DNA of 64,000 bases from Rheinheimera sp. D18 (lineage in GTDB: Bacteria > Pseudomonadota > Gammaproteobacteria > Enterobacterales > Alteromonadaceae): positions 744,001 to 808,000 of the forward strand of contig NZ_CP037745.1 in the NCBI RefSeq assembly GCF_004345025.1. The letters run 5' to 3'. The notes under the pieces are model-generated. The model was not told where the DNA came from and did no database searches. It saw nothing but the letters and a program-made list of their open reading frames with translations. This document shows, in pieces, positions 55,535-63,986 of this stretch (position 1 is its first letter; every line of letters starts with the position of its first letter). Both the position numbers and the translations under genes were made by a program.

Positions 55535-58168
55535 ATGAAATTACGTGACACTTTAGTTGCTTACATGCTGCCGTTGCTGGTGCTACCTGTGATGTTGTTC
55601 GGCTATATGGCGTATCACTTTAGTAAGCAGTATTTACAACAGCAACTCTATTTTAATGCAGATAAAGCGATAACAACACAGCAAGAGATGCTTAGTCAGT
55701 TCTTGCAACAGCAACAAATTCGACTTGGCATGCTGGCACAAAGCCCGCTGCTGCAACAGTACATTCAGCAACCCAATGCGCTATCACTCAGTGAAGTAGA
55801 CAAACAATTTCGTCAGTTTGTTGTCGCAGATCCACAAATTCTATCGCTCAAGCTGATTAATTTAAACGGTGATTACGAATTACAATTACCGGCAAAACCC
55901 ACGTATTCGTCGTTACCTAACCGGTTTCGTAACGAATATTTTTCTTCACTGCAGGCGCAAGTAGACAAGGCTGGCTATTTTTTAGCAGAAGACGCTGATA
56001 GCAAACGGCTACAGCTATTTTTTGCTCACAAGCTTTATGGCAGCTCAGTTACTGAAACTCGTCGTCTTTGGGGTTATCTGGTTGTTGTGGTGAAACCCGA
56101 TCTGTTTGACGAAGTAGTCAGTTATCGGCACACACCAAATAGTGTTACCTTGCTAATTAATCGGGCAGCAACTATCACCTACGCGAATAATTCAGCACTA
56201 ATAGGCAGCGCGTTTGCACCGAGTAACTTTCGAGCCATTCAACGCAGCATCGATACTGATGAATTTACGTCCGATATTTTGTTAGGACAACAACGGATTT
56301 TATTAGGTAAAAGTTTACCTGGCGCATTTCAGTTACTTTACGGTATTGATGAAACTGAACTGATGGCCCCGCAACGCGCATTATCTTTTTCGCTAATTTT
56401 GTTTACTTTAGCGATATCTATTATTTTGCCACTGCTAGTTTACTGGTTGCTGATCCGTAACGTTTTTGAACCTATTAAGCGGCTAACTGCAGCAAAAACG
56501 GCTGTCGGTCGCGGTGATTTATCTACGTTGCTTGAAGTAAAAAAGCAAGACGAATTAGGTGACATGTTTGCGGCTTTTAACGTAATGGTGAGGCAGCTTC
56601 GCGTATATCGAGAGCGTGAGCGCGCTTATAAACAGCAGTTAGAAGATAAAGTACTGCGCCGAACCCATGACTTAGCTCGTGCTAATGATGAGCTTGAAGC
56701 CGCTAACCAAGAGTTAATATTAGCTCGTGAAACTGCTGAGCAAGCTAACCGGTTAAAGAGCGTATTTTTAGCTAATATGAGCCATGAAATACGCACGCCG
56801 TTAACGGCGATTATTGGTTTTTCAGAGCAAGCACAGAGCGAAACAGATACCGCCAAATTGCAGAATTATTTACAGCGCGTGCTAAAAAGCGGCGATCATT
56901 TACTGCGATTAATTAACGATATTCTTGATTTATCAAAAATTGAAGCGGAAAAGCTAGAGTTAAACTATGAAGCATTTAGTGGCTTAACATTAATTGATGA
57001 CGTGTTTTTACTTACCCGTAGCCAAGCAGAAGCAAAAGGTGTGCAGTGCCAGCTTAAACTTAATTTTCCTTTACCCGCGCAGCTCTATACCGATGCGTTG
57101 CGTTTTCGCCAAGTCTTGCTGAACCTAACCAGCAACGCGGTGAAATTTACGCAAAAAGGTAAAATTGTTATTGAGGTATCTTTTGATGTACTGCTGAAGC
57201 AGTTATCGATTAAAGTTAAAGACACCGGCATTGGCATGACGCCAGAAGAATTAAGTAGGATATTTAGACCCTTTGTTCAAGCAGATGCTACCGTAACTCG
57301 CCATTATGGCGGAACTGGGCTTGGCTTATGTATTTCAAAGCAATTAATGCTACAAATGGACGGCAATATTTATGTAGAAAGTGTTAAAGGCATAGGTAGC
57401 TGTTTTGAATTACAGTTTAATTGTAACGCGATGCCTTTAACATTAATTGATAACTATGTTAAAGCAGCAACGAGTCAAATTAATATTCTTTCCGAACCGC
57501 AGACTACACATAAGCTGCATATTTTAGTTGCAGAAGACAACCTTGATAACCAGTTGTTGTTGCAGCTGATGTTAGAAAAAGCTAATGTCAGTTGCCAAGT
57601 AGTTGATAATGGCCAAAAAGCGGTTGAACGAGCATTAACAGATAATTTTGATCTGATTTTTATGGATATGCAAATGCCATTAATGGGAGGCGAAGAAGCG
57701 ACCCGTTTAATTAGAGCTGCGGGTGTGCTAACGCCCATTATTGCGGTAACGGCAAATGTAATGTCAGAGGATCTAGAACGTTATCTAGCGTCGGGCTGTC
57801 AGGGCTTATTACCTAAGCCAGTAATACAAGCAGAATTAATGGCGATATTAGCCAAATATGGCAACCGAATGGCATCAAATGCCGACAAGTTGACGCAACA
57901 ATTAGCTTTAGATCCACAAATGCAGGCGTTAAAACAGCAATTTACTGCGCAGTTACCCCTGCTGCTACAAGAGCTGCAGAGTTATTTTACTGACGCTAAG
58001 TGGCACGAATTAGCTTACGCGGCGCATAGCCTTAAAGGCAGTGCAGGCAGCATGGGCTATCCAGAGTTAACTGTGTTGGCCGGTGAACTTGAACGATCTG
58101 CTAATAAGCAGCAAAATGTTATGTGTGACACGCTACTTAACAGTATGACGCAGATTATTATGCGATAA
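55535..58168 (+). CDS. Hybrid sensor histidine kinase
   Basis: An 877-residue membrane signalling protein. Order: membrane span 8-28, a periplasmic sensor domain of about 250 residues (Cache-like by size and position), second span near 283-308, HAMP near 305-358, a coiled coil, HisKA with His417 in NMSHEIRTPL, an ATPase domain with N, G1 and G2 boxes (near 515-630), a receiver domain with Asp711 in FMDMQMPLMGG, and an HPT domain with His831 in AHSLKGSAGSMG. It could run a full internal phosphorelay. No response regulator with an output lies next to it; the HDOD gene follows after 41 bases. Signal unknown. Confidence 0.92.
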   Translation: MKLRDTLVAYMLPLLVLPVMLFGYMAYHFSKQYLQQQLYFNADKAITTQQEMLSQFLQQQQIRLGMLAQSPLLQQYIQQPNALSLSEVDKQFRQFVVADPQILSLKLINLNGDYELQLPAKPTYSSLPNRFRNEYFSSLQAQVDKAGYFLAEDADSKRLQLFFAHKLYGSSVTETRRLWGYLVVVVKPDLFDEVVSYRHTPNSVTLLINRAATITYANNSALIGSAFAPSNFRAIQRSIDTDEFTSDILLGQQRILLGKSLPGAFQLLYGIDETELMAPQRALSFSLILFTLAISIILPLLVYWLLIRNVFEPIKRLTAAKTAVGRGDLSTLLEVKKQDELGDMFAAFNVMVRQLRVYRERERAYKQQLEDKVLRRTHDLARANDELEAANQELILARETAEQANRLKSVFLANMSHEIRTPLTAIIGFSEQAQSETDTAKLQNYLQRVLKSGDHLLRLINDILDLSKIEAEKLELNYEAFSGLTLIDDVFLLTRSQAEAKGVQCQLKLNFPLPAQLYTDALRFRQVLLNLTSNAVKFTQKGKIVIEVSFDVLLKQLSIKVKDTGIGMTPEELSRIFRPFVQADATVTRHYGGTGLGLCISKQLMLQMDGNIYVESVKGIGSCFELQFNCNAMPLTLIDNYVKAATSQINILSEPQTTHKLHILVAEDNLDNQLLLQLMLEKANVSCQVVDNGQKAVERALTDNFDLIFMDMQMPLMGGEEATRLIRAAGVLTPIIAVTANVMSEDLERYLASGCQGLLPKPVIQAELMAILAKYGNRMASNADKLTQQLALDPQMQALKQQFTAQLPLLLQELQSYFTDAKWHELAYAAHSLKGSAGSMGYPELTVLAGELERSANKQQNVMCDTLLNSMTQIIMR

Positions 58169-58209
58169 CGGCAGCCCATTGGGTAAATGCGGTTAATGAA
58201 GGAGATAGT

Positions 58210-59052
58210 ATGACAGCGCAACAACAACTGCTTCAGATCTTGCAGCATAAAATTCAGCACGACCAATTGTTACTGCCGACATTGCCTGATGTTGCATTAA
58301 AGGTACGACAGCGCTCTGCAGAGCCTGATATTAGCCTTAATGAAATGGCCGATGTTATTGCCCAAGACCCTGCATTAGCCGCCAGAATGATCAGAGTGGC
58401 AAATAGTGCATTTATGGGCCGCTCGATTAAAGTAAACACACTAAACCAAGCTGTTACTCGAATTGGCTTAAGTCAAATTCGTAACATTGCTATTGCCATG
58501 GCACTAGAGCAAATTTTTGTGTCACAACACAAAGAAGTGCAGCGTCAACTTGATGCCTTATGGCAAAACAGCATAGAAGTAGCCAGCATCGCGGCTGCCT
58601 GCCTTACCTTTTATAATAGTAAAGTTGGCCGCACCGGTTTAAACAAAGATATTTTAACCTTAATGGCGCTAGTGCATAACATAGGGGCTTTGCCGTTAAT
58701 TAGTGAGGCAGAGCGGCAGCAAGATCTGTTAGGGGATTCACGGTTTTTATTGTTTTTAGCCAGCAACTTAGCGATCGAAGTCAGTGTGCGAATACTGTTT
58801 GCCTGGGGCTTTGCGGAACCCTTTCACGAAGTTGCCAGAACATGGCAGACATTAGCACCTTGTAATCCAGGGCCAGATTATACCGATTTTATTCGTTTGG
58901 CGAATATTGCCCGTGATGGTTATAGCGATAAAGAACTACAGCAACGCTTACTCCAACACTACATAAATTTGCAAATGGTGCCCGAGGAAAACTTTATGCT
59001 ACATCCTGATATACAGACGGTATATCAGGATGTGCGCGCAATCTTTAGCTAG
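58210..59052 (+). CDS. HDOD domain signalling protein
   Basis: A 280-residue soluble protein made of one HDOD domain, a degenerate HD fold used in signalling without hydrolase activity. The core is LPTLPDVALKVRQ, IAQDPALAARMIRVANSAFM and AVTRIGLSQIRNIAIAMAL, and the later VHNIGALPLI replaces the catalytic HD pair. GAAGGAG precedes the ATG. It lies behind the hybrid kinase and may act with it. A perfect inverted repeat is inside its last codons. Confidence 0.88.
   Translation: MTAQQQLLQILQHKIQHDQLLLPTLPDVALKVRQRSAEPDISLNEMADVIAQDPALAARMIRVANSAFMGRSIKVNTLNQAVTRIGLSQIRNIAIAMALEQIFVSQHKEVQRQLDALWQNSIEVASIAAACLTFYNSKVGRTGLNKDILTLMALVHNIGALPLISEAERQQDLLGDSRFLLFLASNLAIEVSVRILFAWGFAEPFHEVARTWQTLAPCNPGPDYTDFIRLANIARDGYSDKELQQRLLQHYINLQMVPEENFMLHPDIQTVYQDVRAIFS
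59002..59032 (+). repeat. Perfect inverted repeat inside the 3' end of the HDOD gene
   Basis: CATCCTGATATAC (59002-59014) and GTATATCAGGATG (59020-59032) are perfect 13-base arms around AGACG, 18 bases before the stop codon and fully inside coding sequence. No T-tract follows. Confidence 0.85.
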
Positions 59053-59063
59053 TTAGTGTGATA

Positions 59064-59963
59064 TTACTCTGCAGCGGTTAACTGCTGGCTAATGCTTAGT
59101 AAGGCATTATTTAGCGCTGCAGTCATCAGTAATAGATCAGCATCAAGACGAGCGGTTAAATCCTCCCAGCCAAGTTCTTCATTTTGGCCGGTAATTAAAT
59201 CGTGAAATTTAATCCGTTTTATTGCGCCGTCGTCAGCTATTGCTAAAGATAGGTTGTCATTTTGCTCTAAGCTGATGCTGGTTACTAATTTATCCTGCAA
59301 GTGGCTTTGTACTTCATCAGCACTGAGTAAATGATTGCTAAATTTTACCTTAGCGCCTTCTTCGTCCGGTGCTTTAAGCTCAGCTTCGCTACCTAAACTG
59401 AAACCTTGGGGCAAGGCCTTGTCTTGCAACCAGAGCTGTAAATGTGTGTTTAGTTTGTGGGTATCAAGCCAAGGTAGCGCGGGCAAAGAGCCTAGAGCTT
59501 TACGTAGTAAAGCTAAAATATCTTCGGCTTTGCTAGCACTACTGCTGTTAATCACTAGCCACTGATTTTCTGGATCGTAATAGCCTTGAGTTAGGCTTGA
59601 ACGGCTAAATGCTCGTGGCAATAAGCTAAGCTGAAGCTCTTCTTTTAAACTTTGTTTTTCTTTTTTACTCAGCGGCCGGCCTTTTTCTTGCTCTAAAGCT
59701 TCTAGCTTGGGCTGCATTTCTTCGTTAATTACCGCCGCCGGAAGAATTTTTTCTTGGCGTTTTACGGCGAAAAATATGATCTGACCATTAATGTGACTAT
59801 AGTGCTTAATACTTGGGTGTAATGGAAAGCTAAAGCCGCTTCTTACCAATTCTTGCGCGCTTAACGGCGCAAATTTAAACTCGGCTAAAGCTTGATCCCA
59901 TACCGCAACATCAGTACTTAGTGGTGCACTAAGCTTATACACACGAACATTTTTAAACCACAT
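59064..59963 (-). CDS. rdgC: Recombination-associated protein RdgC
   Basis: RdgC is a nucleoid-associated DNA-binding protein that forms a ring around duplex DNA and limits RecA activity. The 299 residues match the family, from MWFKNVRVYKLSAPL to the C-terminal LDADLLLMTAALNNAL, with SRSSLTQGYYDPENQWLVIN in the middle. It is convergent with the HDOD gene with 11 bases between, and the kinase gene lies upstream on the same strand. Confidence 0.96.
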   Translation of the reverse strand: MWFKNVRVYKLSAPLSTDVAVWDQALAEFKFAPLSAQELVRSGFSFPLHPSIKHYSHINGQIIFFAVKRQEKILPAAVINEEMQPKLEALEQEKGRPLSKKEKQSLKEELQLSLLPRAFSRSSLTQGYYDPENQWLVINSSSASKAEDILALLRKALGSLPALPWLDTHKLNTHLQLWLQDKALPQGFSLGSEAELKAPDEEGAKVKFSNHLLSADEVQSHLQDKLVTSISLEQNDNLSLAIADDGAIKRIKFHDLITGQNEELGWEDLTARLDADLLLMTAALNNALLSISQQLTAAE

Positions 59964-60013
59964 ATCTTAACATCCATCAAAAAACATGGCCGGCAGTATA
60001 GCGCGGAACCAAC

Positions 60014-61756
60014 CTAGATTTTTAGATTTTTTGGGAAGCAAATATGGTAATGCAAACCTTTTCCGAGTTCGCTACTTACCTGAATGCTGCCACCTAAGGT
60101 TTGGCGCACCAAGTTGTAGGCAATATGAGTGCCTAAACCGCTGCCCCCTTGGTCGCGTTTAGTGGTAAAAAATGGATAAAATAGCTTGTCTAATTGCTCT
60201 GGTGGCAGACCTCGGCCATTATCACTGTATTTAATATCCACGTTTTCGTCTTCATCTAATACGGTAATGCGTACTAAACCATTCTCAATATTTTCAAAAC
60301 CGTGGATCAACGAATTCATTAGTAAGTTAGTGAATATTTGCGAGATCGCACCAGCAGGGCAGTTTAAGATAATATTATCAGGGCAGTTTACTTCAATCTG
60401 ATGATGCGTTTTTTTAAAGTTAGGCTGTAATGAGCGAATAATTTCGTTTAGGTAGTCAAACAAGTTAATGGTTCTAATTGCCTCGCTGGCTTGGTCTACC
60501 GCAATTTGTTTAAAACTTGCTATTAGCTCAGAGGCACGCATTAAGTTTGATTGCAGCAATTCGGTACTCTGGCCTGCCTCTTCAATAAAGCTTTCCAGCA
60601 TTTTTGGTGTTAGGGTTTTATCGTTATAAGCTATGGCTAAAGCTTGTAACTTTTCGTCTAAAAAGCTGGTTGCGGTAACGCCAATGCCTACTGGCGTATT
60701 TACTTCATGGGTAATACCCGCCACTAAACCACCTAGTGCGGCCATTTTCTCTGATTGCACTAACCTGTCTTGTGCCTGCTTTAAATCTTCAACAATTTTC
60801 TCTAGTTCTGTTTGCTTGCTACGTAGCGCATCTTCAATATGACGACGTCGTTCAATTTCTTCTTTTAAGCTTTGTTGTTTTACTTCAAGCTCTTGTTTTT
60901 GCTGCTGTAAATCCATCATGGCTTGGCTTAAGCCAGACGTTTTGCGAGCAACATCTTGTTCTAACATCAGATTTTGCTGATCTAGTTTTTCATTAGATAG
61001 TAATAGTTGCTTTTGTGTCGTTTCTAGTTGTGTTTTGTAATCTTGTACTCGGCTGATTAAACGGTTAAACGCATCAGCAGTAACACTAAGTTCCGAGCTA
61101 TCGTCGTGCTGAATTTCAATTCTAGCGCCATCTAACTGGTCTAATTCTATATCTTCTATCTGCTGGGTAAGCTCTGCTAGCGGCACAGTAAGCTGTTTAC
61201 GAAATGCCATTAAAAATAAAATGATTAAAAATGTGGTTTTTAACATGGCATTGCCAACTAAAAAGTAAATGCCTACTTTTATTCGGTCAATAACCACTGC
61301 GCGGCTTGAAAATAGCGTAACGTCGCCTACTTGAGTAGCGCGGCCAGAGAACTCAAAAATAAGCGGGAAAGTATAACCAAAGATGCCGGATTGTTGTTCG
61401 GTAAGCCTAACGCCTTCACGGACTAATTGGGTACTAAAGCGCTCTTGTATATTGATATAACGGCCCAGTTGCGTAATTACCGCACCGCTGTCATCACGCA
61501 CAATAATGCCTTCAATTGCTGGAATAGCTAATAAGCCATCGGCGATGATCATCGCCTGTTGGGTATTTAACTCCCAAATAGCACGCGTTAGGCTGCCAGA
61601 AAACGTTTGCTGCAGCGTTTCTAATTCACCATTGATATGTGCTTTAGTATTAAAGTACTCCGCAACAATTTGTCCTAATGTAACAACAAAAGTTAAAATA
61701 AAATAAACAGACAATACCTTGGTTAACAGCTTACGAGATAAGCTTTTATGCTGCAT
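60014..61756 (-). CDS. Sensor histidine kinase
   Basis: A 580-residue membrane kinase. Two spans (about residues 14-36 and 163-187) enclose a periplasmic sensor of about 125 residues, followed by HAMP (185-240), a long coiled coil (235-330), the phosphoacceptor His350 in GITHEVNTPVGIG, and an ATPase domain with DNGRGLPPEQLDKLF and GGSGLGTHIAYNLV. The THEVNTP form of the H-box is typical of kinases that partner separate receivers. It has no receiver of its own and is divergent from the response regulator at 61939, its likely partner. Confidence 0.92.
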   Translation of the reverse strand: MQHKSLSRKLLTKVLSVYFILTFVVTLGQIVAEYFNTKAHINGELETLQQTFSGSLTRAIWELNTQQAMIIADGLLAIPAIEGIIVRDDSGAVITQLGRYINIQERFSTQLVREGVRLTEQQSGIFGYTFPLIFEFSGRATQVGDVTLFSSRAVVIDRIKVGIYFLVGNAMLKTTFLIILFLMAFRKQLTVPLAELTQQIEDIELDQLDGARIEIQHDDSSELSVTADAFNRLISRVQDYKTQLETTQKQLLLSNEKLDQQNLMLEQDVARKTSGLSQAMMDLQQQKQELEVKQQSLKEEIERRRHIEDALRSKQTELEKIVEDLKQAQDRLVQSEKMAALGGLVAGITHEVNTPVGIGVTATSFLDEKLQALAIAYNDKTLTPKMLESFIEEAGQSTELLQSNLMRASELIASFKQIAVDQASEAIRTINLFDYLNEIIRSLQPNFKKTHHQIEVNCPDNIILNCPAGAISQIFTNLLMNSLIHGFENIENGLVRITVLDEDENVDIKYSDNGRGLPPEQLDKLFYPFFTTKRDQGGSGLGTHIAYNLVRQTLGGSIQVSSELGKGLHYHICFPKNLKI

Positions 61757-61824
61757 GAGAAAACCTTGTGGTAAAGAAAATTAGCATTATTGTACACAAT
61801 AACGAATAACCAGTGGTTTGCAAA

Positions 61825-61859
61825 TAGCGTATACGGCTATAGGCTATTTATAGCGTATA
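61825..61859. repeat. Direct repeat in the divergent kinase/regulator intergenic region
   Basis: TAGCGTATA occurs at 61825-61833 and again at 61851-61859, 26 bases apart, between the two divergent genes. It could be a regulator binding site shared by both promoters. Confidence 0.35.
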
Positions 61860-61938
61860 TGTTGCTTTATGATGGCGTAATGTATATATTTTTTCACCAA
61901 TGGCGCCAATCTTAAGACGACAAAATAGGCAGTAGTAA

Positions 61939-62304
61939 ATGGCTTTAACCGCGTTAATATGTGACGACTCTTTACTCGCTCGTAATCAGCTAAAAAAATC
62001 TTTGCCGGCAGACTTTGATGCCAACATTATTACCGCGAGTAATGGCTTGGAAGCCTTGGCTATGTTGCGTACTCAAGAAGTGGGTATCGTGTTTCTTGAT
62101 TTAACCATGCCAGAACTTGATGGTATTGGCGTACTTGAAGCAATAAAGTCAGAGGGCATGGACTGTTTAGTTATTGTCGTGTCAGCAGATATTCAGCCAG
62201 AAATGCAAAAGCGAGTAATGGACTTGGGCGCATTAGCCTTTATTCAAAAACCAGCAAATGCGGCTAAATTGACTGATGTTATGCATAAGTATGGCCTAAT
62301 ATGA
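61939..62304 (+). CDS. CheY-like response regulator
   Basis: A 121-residue single receiver domain. The acidic pair is in LICDDSLLAR, the phosphoacceptor is Asp54 in VFLDLTMPELDG, and the switch residues are the Ser in VVSADI and the Lys in FIQKPA. It has no output domain, so it works by protein contact. Its end overlaps the start of the CheC-like gene (ATGA), and a kinase is divergently encoded, so a kinase-receiver-phosphatase set is likely. Confidence 0.93.
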   Translation: MALTALICDDSLLARNQLKKSLPADFDANIITASNGLEALAMLRTQEVGIVFLDLTMPELDGIGVLEAIKSEGMDCLVIVVSADIQPEMQKRVMDLGALAFIQKPANAAKLTDVMHKYGLI

Positions 62305-62915
62305 CAGATTTTAGTTTTAGCGAAGAGCAACGTGATGGTTTGCAAGAGCTAGTAAATATAGCTATGGGCTTAGCCAGCGATAAGCTTGCTCGCTATCTTA
62401 ATACGCTAGTGCATTTACAAGTGCCAGCGATCAAGCTGGTGAAGACCGACTATTTGCCTACGCATTTTGCTAACCGTTATCCACAACAAAGCATGACTAT
62501 GATTAGCTTGGGGTTTTTTGGTGATCACGGCTTGCGTGGTGAAACCATTATGCTGTATCAACTAGCCAATGTTGATACTATAGCTAAGCTGCTTGGTTAC
62601 AATAATGACGATAGCTCTGAAGCAGAAATGCTGACTGATATCAGTTCTATTTTAACGACAACCTTTCTAAATGGTTTGGCCGAACAACTAGAAAACAATT
62701 TCTCGTACGCTGCACCACGTATTTTATCAAGCCGTGATCAACATTTTGCGGAAAAGCTAGCATCAACCGCTAAACAGTGGCAGCTAGCATTACAAGTAGA
62801 TATTCGTTATCAACTGATCGATTATAGTTTTAACTGTGACATGATCTTGCTGATCCCAGGCGAAGCAGTGCTACGCTTGCGTGTCATTTTGGATAAGATT
62901 CTGGCAAATTTCTAG
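62301..62915 (+). CDS. CheC-like phosphatase family protein
   Basis: A 204-residue protein of the CheC/CheX/FliY family, which dephosphorylates CheY-type receivers. The first active motif is visible at the N-terminus as LQELVNIAMGLASDKLARYL (Glu and Asn spaced as in ExxN). A second, weaker copy lies near residue 112 (LTDISSILTTTFLNGLAEQL), in which the Glu/Asn pair is altered. It is coupled to the receiver gene by a 4-base overlap and to the GGDEF gene by one base. Phosphatase activity on the neighbour receiver is inferred. Confidence 0.82.
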   Translation: MTDFSFSEEQRDGLQELVNIAMGLASDKLARYLNTLVHLQVPAIKLVKTDYLPTHFANRYPQQSMTMISLGFFGDHGLRGETIMLYQLANVDTIAKLLGYNNDDSSEAEMLTDISSILTTTFLNGLAEQLENNFSYAAPRILSSRDQHFAEKLASTAKQWQLALQVDIRYQLIDYSFNCDMILLIPGEAVLRLRVILDKILANF

Positions 62916-63850
62916 TGCAACTTGATTGGTTATTGCAACCACTACTCTCACAGCTAAATACCGGTGTGTTGATTTTAGACAGTCAACATAACGTTGTATT
63001 TTTAAATCAGTTTATCACTAGGCGTGCCGATCTGCAGCTGGCTGAAGTTGAAGGCAAACTGGTTTACACTGTTTTTTCTGGTTTACCTGAAGCTTGGCTA
63101 AGGCGCAAATTAGACGGCGTGTTGGCGTTGCAGGCTCCCGCGTTTAGTAGTTGGGAGCAGCGGCAATATATTATTAAATTACCTCATCTGCGGCCAGTTA
63201 GTAGTGATAGCGAGTATATGGCGCAAAACTGCAGTATGTTGCCGTTAACTGCGCCTGATGGCGTATCGCAGTATGTGTGTCTGTTAATAGAAGATGCAAC
63301 CGATGCTTATGTATATCAGCATCAGTTGCAGCAAAGTATGTCTATGCTAGAGCTGGCGAATCGTACTGACGGTTTAACCGGCGTATATAACCGCAGCTAC
63401 TGGCAATCGCAATTAGAATACGAGACACAGCGCGCGGCTCGTTACCAACACCCGGTATCTTTATTATTATTTGATCTTGATAAGTTTAAGCAATTGAATG
63501 ATCGCTATGGCCATCAAGGTGGCGATGCCGTGCTTATTGAGCTGTCAGCAATGATTACTGAGTTATTACGTGATACTGATTTGCTGGGTCGCTATGGCGG
63601 TGAAGAGTTTGGTATTATTTTACCAGAAACTAATTTGGCGTGCGCGCAATTGGTTGCAAATCGAATTTGCGCCGCCGTTGCTGCGCAAAAAATACTGTTT
63701 AATGGCCAATCTATCGCGGTTACTATCAGTATTGGCGTTGCCAGTTATACCAACCAAACTGCCGATGAGTTAATACAGCAAGCTGATATGGCACTGTATA
63801 ATGCAAAGCGATTAGGGCGTAACCAAGTTGCAGTTTGGACAGCGGATTAA
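62915..63850 (+). CDS. PAS-GGDEF diguanylate cyclase
   Basis: A 311-residue cytoplasmic protein. Residues 8-130 form a PAS-like sensor (LNTGVLILDSQHNVVFLNQF), a helical linker follows, and the GGDEF domain spans 150-308: DGLTGVYNRSYW, FDLDKFKQLNDRYGH and the intact active site GGEEF at 228-232 with an RDTD inhibitory site at 219-222. It starts with GTG at 62915, overlapping the CheC-like stop by one base. Together with the receiver and CheC-like protein it suggests that the phosphorelay output is cyclic di-GMP. Confidence 0.92.
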   Translation: MQLDWLLQPLLSQLNTGVLILDSQHNVVFLNQFITRRADLQLAEVEGKLVYTVFSGLPEAWLRRKLDGVLALQAPAFSSWEQRQYIIKLPHLRPVSSDSEYMAQNCSMLPLTAPDGVSQYVCLLIEDATDAYVYQHQLQQSMSMLELANRTDGLTGVYNRSYWQSQLEYETQRAARYQHPVSLLLFDLDKFKQLNDRYGHQGGDAVLIELSAMITELLRDTDLLGRYGGEEFGIILPETNLACAQLVANRICAAVAAQKILFNGQSIAVTISIGVASYTNQTADELIQQADMALYNAKRLGRNQVAVWTAD

Positions 63851-63892
63851 AACTGGCATTCATAATTCTTAAAATATAGTCGCTATTAATTA

Positions 63893-63922
63893 TTGACAGA
63901 AGTGTTTTAGTCTGTGCATATT
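63893..63922 (+). promoter_or_regulatory. Candidate thr operon promoter
   Basis: A perfect TTGACA (63893-63898) is followed after 18 bases by CATATT (63917-63922). Transcription would then begin at or next to the leader ATG at 63930. Confidence 0.5.
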
Positions 63923-63929
63923 AATGACG

Positions 63930-63986
63930 ATGAAAATAACAACGATAGCACTCACCACTATTACCACCACCAACCCTTCGGGGTAG
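63930..63986 (+). CDS. thrL: thr operon leader peptide
   Basis: An 18-codon reading frame, MKITTIALTTITTTNPSG, with seven threonine and three isoleucine codons. This is the composition of the thr attenuator peptide, where ribosome stalling at Thr and Ile codons prevents terminator formation and lets thrABC be transcribed. There is no Shine-Dalgarno sequence; an ATG at 63924 would add Met-Thr. The GC-rich CTTCGGGGTAGGAGG at its end would be the region that pairs with the attenuator, which lies outside the window together with the expected thrA. Confidence 0.8.
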   Translation: MKITTIALTTITTTNPSG

